Below are positions 61,064 to 64,000 of a stretch of 64,000 bases of DNA, in pieces. Numbering within the stretch: position 1 is the first letter of the stretch; every line of letters begins with the position of its first letter. Made by a program: the position numbers and the translations under genes. The stretch spans positions 1 to 64,000 of the forward strand of contig NZ_JASBQE010000026.1 in assembly GCF_029960785.1 (NCBI RefSeq), read 5' to 3'. Origin of the DNA: Polyangium sp. 15x6. GTDB taxonomy: Bacteria; Myxococcota_A; Polyangia; Polyangiales; Polyangiaceae. The notes under the pieces are model-generated. The model had not been told where the DNA came from. It did not search any database and saw only the letters and a program-made list of their open reading frames with translations.

Positions 61064-61506
61064 ACTGCGATAACGTCATCGGCCGGCTCGTGCGCTCTGG
61101 GCGTGCGGGCACACGCGTTCATGCGTGGCAAGATCCCGGCGAGGCGGCCGCGAGGCGGACCTTGACGGGACTTTTCCACGTCGGCTAGGATCGGCTCGTT
61201 ACTTACCATCTAAAGGTTATAGAGGATACACCACCGACGCCCCTCGTCGGTGCTGCCGATGAAGGCTGGTCGAGGCTGGTCGTTCGTCGAGCAGGCGAGC
61301 AGCCCAGAGGAAGTGGGCTGCTACGGAAAGGAACGGCGCATTCGAATGGACGTATGGATCCGGCCTCGCTGCGCGTGTTCCGCGCGGAGCCTGTCTCCGC
61401 GAGGGTGTTCGTCCGGGAAGACGCGGAGGAAGTCGGGGTTTGTCCCCGTACCGAAGCCTGCTGATCGTGGTACCCTCGTGACCCATTGCCGGAAAGGGAG
61501 GTTTGC
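61064..61506. other. 443-bp region with promoter and long leader
   Basis: It holds a sigma-70-like promoter at 61162-61191 and then an approximately 310-bp leader before the GTG at 61507. Candidate hairpins in the leader are CCGACG/CGTCGG at about 61229-61246 and CTCCGCG/CGCGGAG further on. A short open frame of 86 codons at 61250-61510 overlaps the start of the next gene and has no recognised family. No RNA family is recognised. Confidence 0.45.
61162..61191 (+). promoter_or_regulatory. Candidate sigma-70 promoter
   Basis: TTGACG at 61162-61167 and TAGGAT at 61186-61191 are 18 bp apart. The -35 matches TTGACA at five of six. It would start a transcript with a 300-base leader for the IgGFc-binding-like gene. 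Confidence 0.5.
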
Positions 61507-63315
61507 GTGAAAAAGTCCAGCTGGGCTTCGAGCTTCTCGCTCGCGATCTCGGCGCTCCTCGCCGCCACGGCGTATGCCGCGTGCACCGATTCGTATACGG
61601 ACCCGCAAGCGTCGGGCCAGGGCACGGGGCCTGGAGGACCCGGCGGAACGGGGGGCGACGGCGGCTCCGGCGGCGTCATCATCGACACCGACAGCGGTGT
61701 CGGCTGCGATGACACGTGCTCGAACGATCTCACGGCGGTCGTCGATTGTTATGGTCAGGTCAAGCAGCAATGCACCTCGGACCAGGGCTGCGCGAATGCG
61801 AAGTGCATCGACAACCCCTGCCAGGCCGCCGAGGAGTCGAAGAGCTCGTACGGCTGCGATTACTGGGCGCTGAAGACGGCGCTCCGCCCGCAGGCGGACG
61901 GCGCCTGTTTCGCCGCATTCGTGGCGAATACCTGGTCGAAGCCGGTGCACCTCGAGGTCTCGCGCAAGGGCTCGACGCTCGATCCGTCGACGTTCGCGTA
62001 CATCCCGAGCATCGGCGCGAACGGCACGATCCAGTACGACGCCTACAACGCGGCGACGGGGATCGACGTGGGGCAGGTGGCGATCCTGTTCCTGTCGCGC
62101 AAGTCGCAGGGCGCGAGCGTCGTCGACTGCCCGAAGCCCGCGGCGCTGAACCTCGAGACCGGCGTGATCGACACGGGCAAGGGCGACGCCTTCCACATCA
62201 CCACGGACTACCCCGTCGTGGCCTACCAGATCTCACCGTACGGCGGCGGTCAGGCGTACGTCACTTCGGCCACGCTGCTGCTCCCGACGAGTGCTTGGGA
62301 CACCAACTATCTCGCGATCAACGCGTACAAGGCGAGCGAGATCTTCGCCGACGCCTGGCCCTCGATGGCGATCCTCGCGCATGAGGACAACACGAAGGTC
62401 ACGCTCCTGCCGAACGTGGCGGTCGTCGGCGGCGGCGGCATCCCCGCGTCCGAGGTGAACAAGCCCGTCGACTACATGCTGAACGCGGGCCAGTTCCTGC
62501 AGATCACGCAGCCCGAGGAGCTCACGGGCAGCCCCATCGCCTCGGACAAGCCGATCGCCGTGTTCGGCGCGTCGAAATGCATGAACGTGCCGGCGATGCA
62601 AGACGATTGCGATTCGGGCCAGCAGCAGCTCGCGCCGGTGCGCGCGCTCGGCAACGAATACGTGGCCGTGCGGTACAAGAGCCGGTCGAGCGGGTCGGAG
62701 GAGTCGTCGCGGTGGCGGCTCGTCGGCGCGGTCGACGGGACGTCCCTCACCTGGACGCCCACGAAGCCCGCGGGCGCGCCCACGACGATCAACCAGGGCC
62801 AGGTCCTCGAGTTCGACGATCCAGGGCCGTTCGTCGTGCGCAGCCAGGACGTGCAGCACCCGTTCTACCTGGGCGCCTACATGACGGGCGGCGCGCCGTT
62901 CGCGGCCGTCGGCGATCCGGACTGGGTGAACGTGGTGCCGCCGCAGCAGTTCCTGCGGCGGTACGTGCTCTTCACGGACCCGACGTACCCGGAGACGAGC
63001 CTCGTCGTGGTGCGTGTCAAGTCGAAGGTAACCGGCGAGTTTGCCCCCGTCACGCTGAAGTGCAAGGGCGAACTCGACGGGTGGCAGGCCATCGGCGACT
63101 ACGAGTACACCCGCGTGGACCTCGTGAAGGGTGATTTCCAGGGCGTCGACGGCTGCACGAACGGGCCGCAGGAGATGTCGAGCACGCAGCCTTTCGGCGC
63201 CACGGTGTGGGGCTGGGGCACGACGCAGCAGACGCTCCGCGTCTCGTACGCCTATCCGGCGGGCGCCGGATTCCTGCCCATCAACGAGATCGTCGTCCCG
63301 CCGACGCCGAAGTGA
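61507..63315 (+). CDS. IgGFc-binding-like lipoprotein
   Basis: The GTG at 61507 after GGAAAGGGAGG opens a lipoprotein signal ending AAC (Cys26). A Gly-rich linker (GQGTGPGGPGGTGGDGGSGG) and a Cys cluster (CDDTCSNDL, CYGQVKQQC, CANAKC) follow. The remaining chain carries the IgGFc-binding-type domain, with VSRKGSTLDPSTF, PVVAYQISPYGG, SATLLLPTSAWDTNYL, ALGNEYVAVRYKSR and FYLGAYMTGG. This domain is found in many myxobacterial surface proteins; the name comes from a human homologue and does not imply antibody binding. It is probably exposed on the outer membrane. A TTG at 61486 is a weaker start. Confidence 0.85.
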   Translation: MKKSSWASSFSLAISALLAATAYAACTDSYTDPQASGQGTGPGGPGGTGGDGGSGGVIIDTDSGVGCDDTCSNDLTAVVDCYGQVKQQCTSDQGCANAKCIDNPCQAAEESKSSYGCDYWALKTALRPQADGACFAAFVANTWSKPVHLEVSRKGSTLDPSTFAYIPSIGANGTIQYDAYNAATGIDVGQVAILFLSRKSQGASVVDCPKPAALNLETGVIDTGKGDAFHITTDYPVVAYQISPYGGGQAYVTSATLLLPTSAWDTNYLAINAYKASEIFADAWPSMAILAHEDNTKVTLLPNVAVVGGGGIPASEVNKPVDYMLNAGQFLQITQPEELTGSPIASDKPIAVFGASKCMNVPAMQDDCDSGQQQLAPVRALGNEYVAVRYKSRSSGSEESSRWRLVGAVDGTSLTWTPTKPAGAPTTINQGQVLEFDDPGPFVVRSQDVQHPFYLGAYMTGGAPFAAVGDPDWVNVVPPQQFLRRYVLFTDPTYPETSLVVVRVKSKVTGEFAPVTLKCKGELDGWQAIGDYEYTRVDLVKGDFQGVDGCTNGPQEMSSTQPFGATVWGWGTTQQTLRVSYAYPAGAGFLPINEIVVPPTPK

Positions 63316-63409
63316 CCGTCCATGACGTCGGGGTGGCCTTGTGCGCACGATGAAGGCGCGCAACGGCCACCCGGTCTGGCCGGGACAATGATACAGAGGA
63401 CATCGCGTG

Positions 63410-64000
63410 ATGGTTCGACGACATACGGGACCCGCATGGGCATTGCGGGCGAAGAAGACCCTCCTGCCCGGCGCCACCCTCCTTGCGACCTTGCTCGTGC
63501 CGCTCGCGGCGCACGCGCAGGACAAGACGTTTTACCTCGACCGGCTGCAGATCGGCGGCGCGCCAGCCGACGGCCTCGCGATCTGGCGGCCCGATATCGG
63601 CCAGACGCGCCTCTACGGCCAGTTCGGGCTCGGCTTCTCGCTGAACCCGCTGCGTGTCGACAACCACGTCGACAACCTCAACAAGGCCGAGACGCTCCAA
63701 GGCCCGCCCGTCGCGAATCAACTCGCGGCGTACATCACGGCCGGCGCCGAGATCCTCGAGCGCGGCGCGGTGCAAGTGACGCTGCCGCTCGCGCTCTACC
63801 AGAGCGGCAACCCCACGGGCAACTCGGCCGTCGGGCTCAACCAGAACGTCAACATGCAAGTCTTCGCGCCGATGGATCTGCGGCTCGACGGCCGCTTCAT
63901 CGTGTTCCGCACGGAGGACAAGTCCTTCAAGCTCGGCCTGCGCGCGTCGGCGTTCTTGCCGACCGGCGACGAGTTCTCCTTCGGCGGTGACAAGGAGACG
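63410..64000 (+). CDS. Outer-membrane beta-barrel-like protein, partial (runs off the window)
   Basis: The ATG at 63410 (or GTG at 63407), after ACAGAGGACA, starts a signal peptide (LLPGATLLATLLVPLAAHAQ). The 197 codons that follow stay open to the window end. The mature part reads TFYLDRLQIGGAPADGLAIWRP and RLYGQFGLGFSLNPLRV. NMQVFAPMDLRLDGRF and LGLRASAFLPTGDEFSFGGD follow. These are alternating beta strands resembling the N-terminal part of myxobacterial OmpA-family porins. The C-terminal part, which could hold an OmpA domain, is outside the window. Confidence in the family is moderate. Confidence 0.7.
   Translation, partial: MVRRHTGPAWALRAKKTLLPGATLLATLLVPLAAHAQDKTFYLDRLQIGGAPADGLAIWRPDIGQTRLYGQFGLGFSLNPLRVDNHVDNLNKAETLQGPPVANQLAAYITAGAEILERGAVQVTLPLALYQSGNPTGNSAVGLNQNVNMQVFAPMDLRLDGRFIVFRTEDKSFKLGLRASAFLPTGDEFSFGGDKET

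Overview
The window looks like chromosomal DNA from a high-GC myxobacterium, most likely a Sorangium/Polyangium-type member of the Polyangiales. The reasons are the very GC-rich third codon positions, the many Cys-rich lipoproteins with Gly/Ala/Pro-rich linkers, the FHA proteins, the IgGFc-binding-like surface protein and the absence of classical operons for many housekeeping genes. The taxonomic call is an inference from style; no rRNA or tRNA gene was seen.

Layout. 0-5.4 kb: a lipoprotein, an alpha/beta hydrolase, then deoC followed by two aldehyde dehydrogenase genes, the second a catalytically dead half-protein (a split ALDH16-like pair). 5.44-5.80 kb: a tandem array of short palindromes at an almost constant 43-bp period. 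5.9-14.7 kb: fmt, a formylglycine-enzyme-like secreted protein, lon, a zinc-ribbon/FHA protein and three lipoproteins. 15.1-40.7 kb: a type VI secretion system (T6SS). tssG-tssF-tssE and tagH lie on the minus strand. tssH(clpV)-tssJ-tssK-tssL-tssM-tagF-tssA-tssB-tssC lie on the plus strand. A divergent single-gene TssB-TssC fusion faces tssC. No hcp (tssD), vgrG (tssI) or PAAR gene is in the window. 40.8-43 kb: hom and murI. 43.3-47.9 kb: the glyoxylate shunt operon aceB-aceA with a divergent ScfR/RamB-type regulator. 47.9-57.7 kb: phosphoglucomutase, biotin carboxylase, an RlmN-like radical SAM enzyme, an RsbT-like small protein, a flavodoxin-fold reductase, a beta-propeller protein, mazG, an enoyl-CoA hydratase and an endonuclease/phosphatase. 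58-64 kb: a lipoprotein, a nucleotide-sugar dehydratase plus aminotransferase pair, rubredoxin, an IgGFc-binding-like lipoprotein and a partial outer-membrane protein.

How genes work together. The T6SS genes encode the membrane complex (TssJLM), baseplate (TssEFGK), sheath (TssBC), TssA, the recycling ATPase and the FHA/TagF regulators; the tube and spike must come from elsewhere. A lytic transglycosylase with LysM sits directly upstream of clpV and could open peptidoglycan for the membrane complex. deoC and the ALDH pair would channel deoxyribose phosphate to acetaldehyde and then acetate. aceB-aceA plus the regulator form an acetate/fatty-acid growth module.

Most striking non-coding features. 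(1) Five copies of a nested inverted-repeat element, three of them full-length at about 320-355 bp. The four with both neighbours visible lie between tail-to-tail genes, and their stems change sequence but keep pairing. (2) The 43-bp-period palindrome array at 5.44 kb. (3) A smaller hairpin family with a conserved CTCGT loop near 1.9 kb and 57.9 kb.
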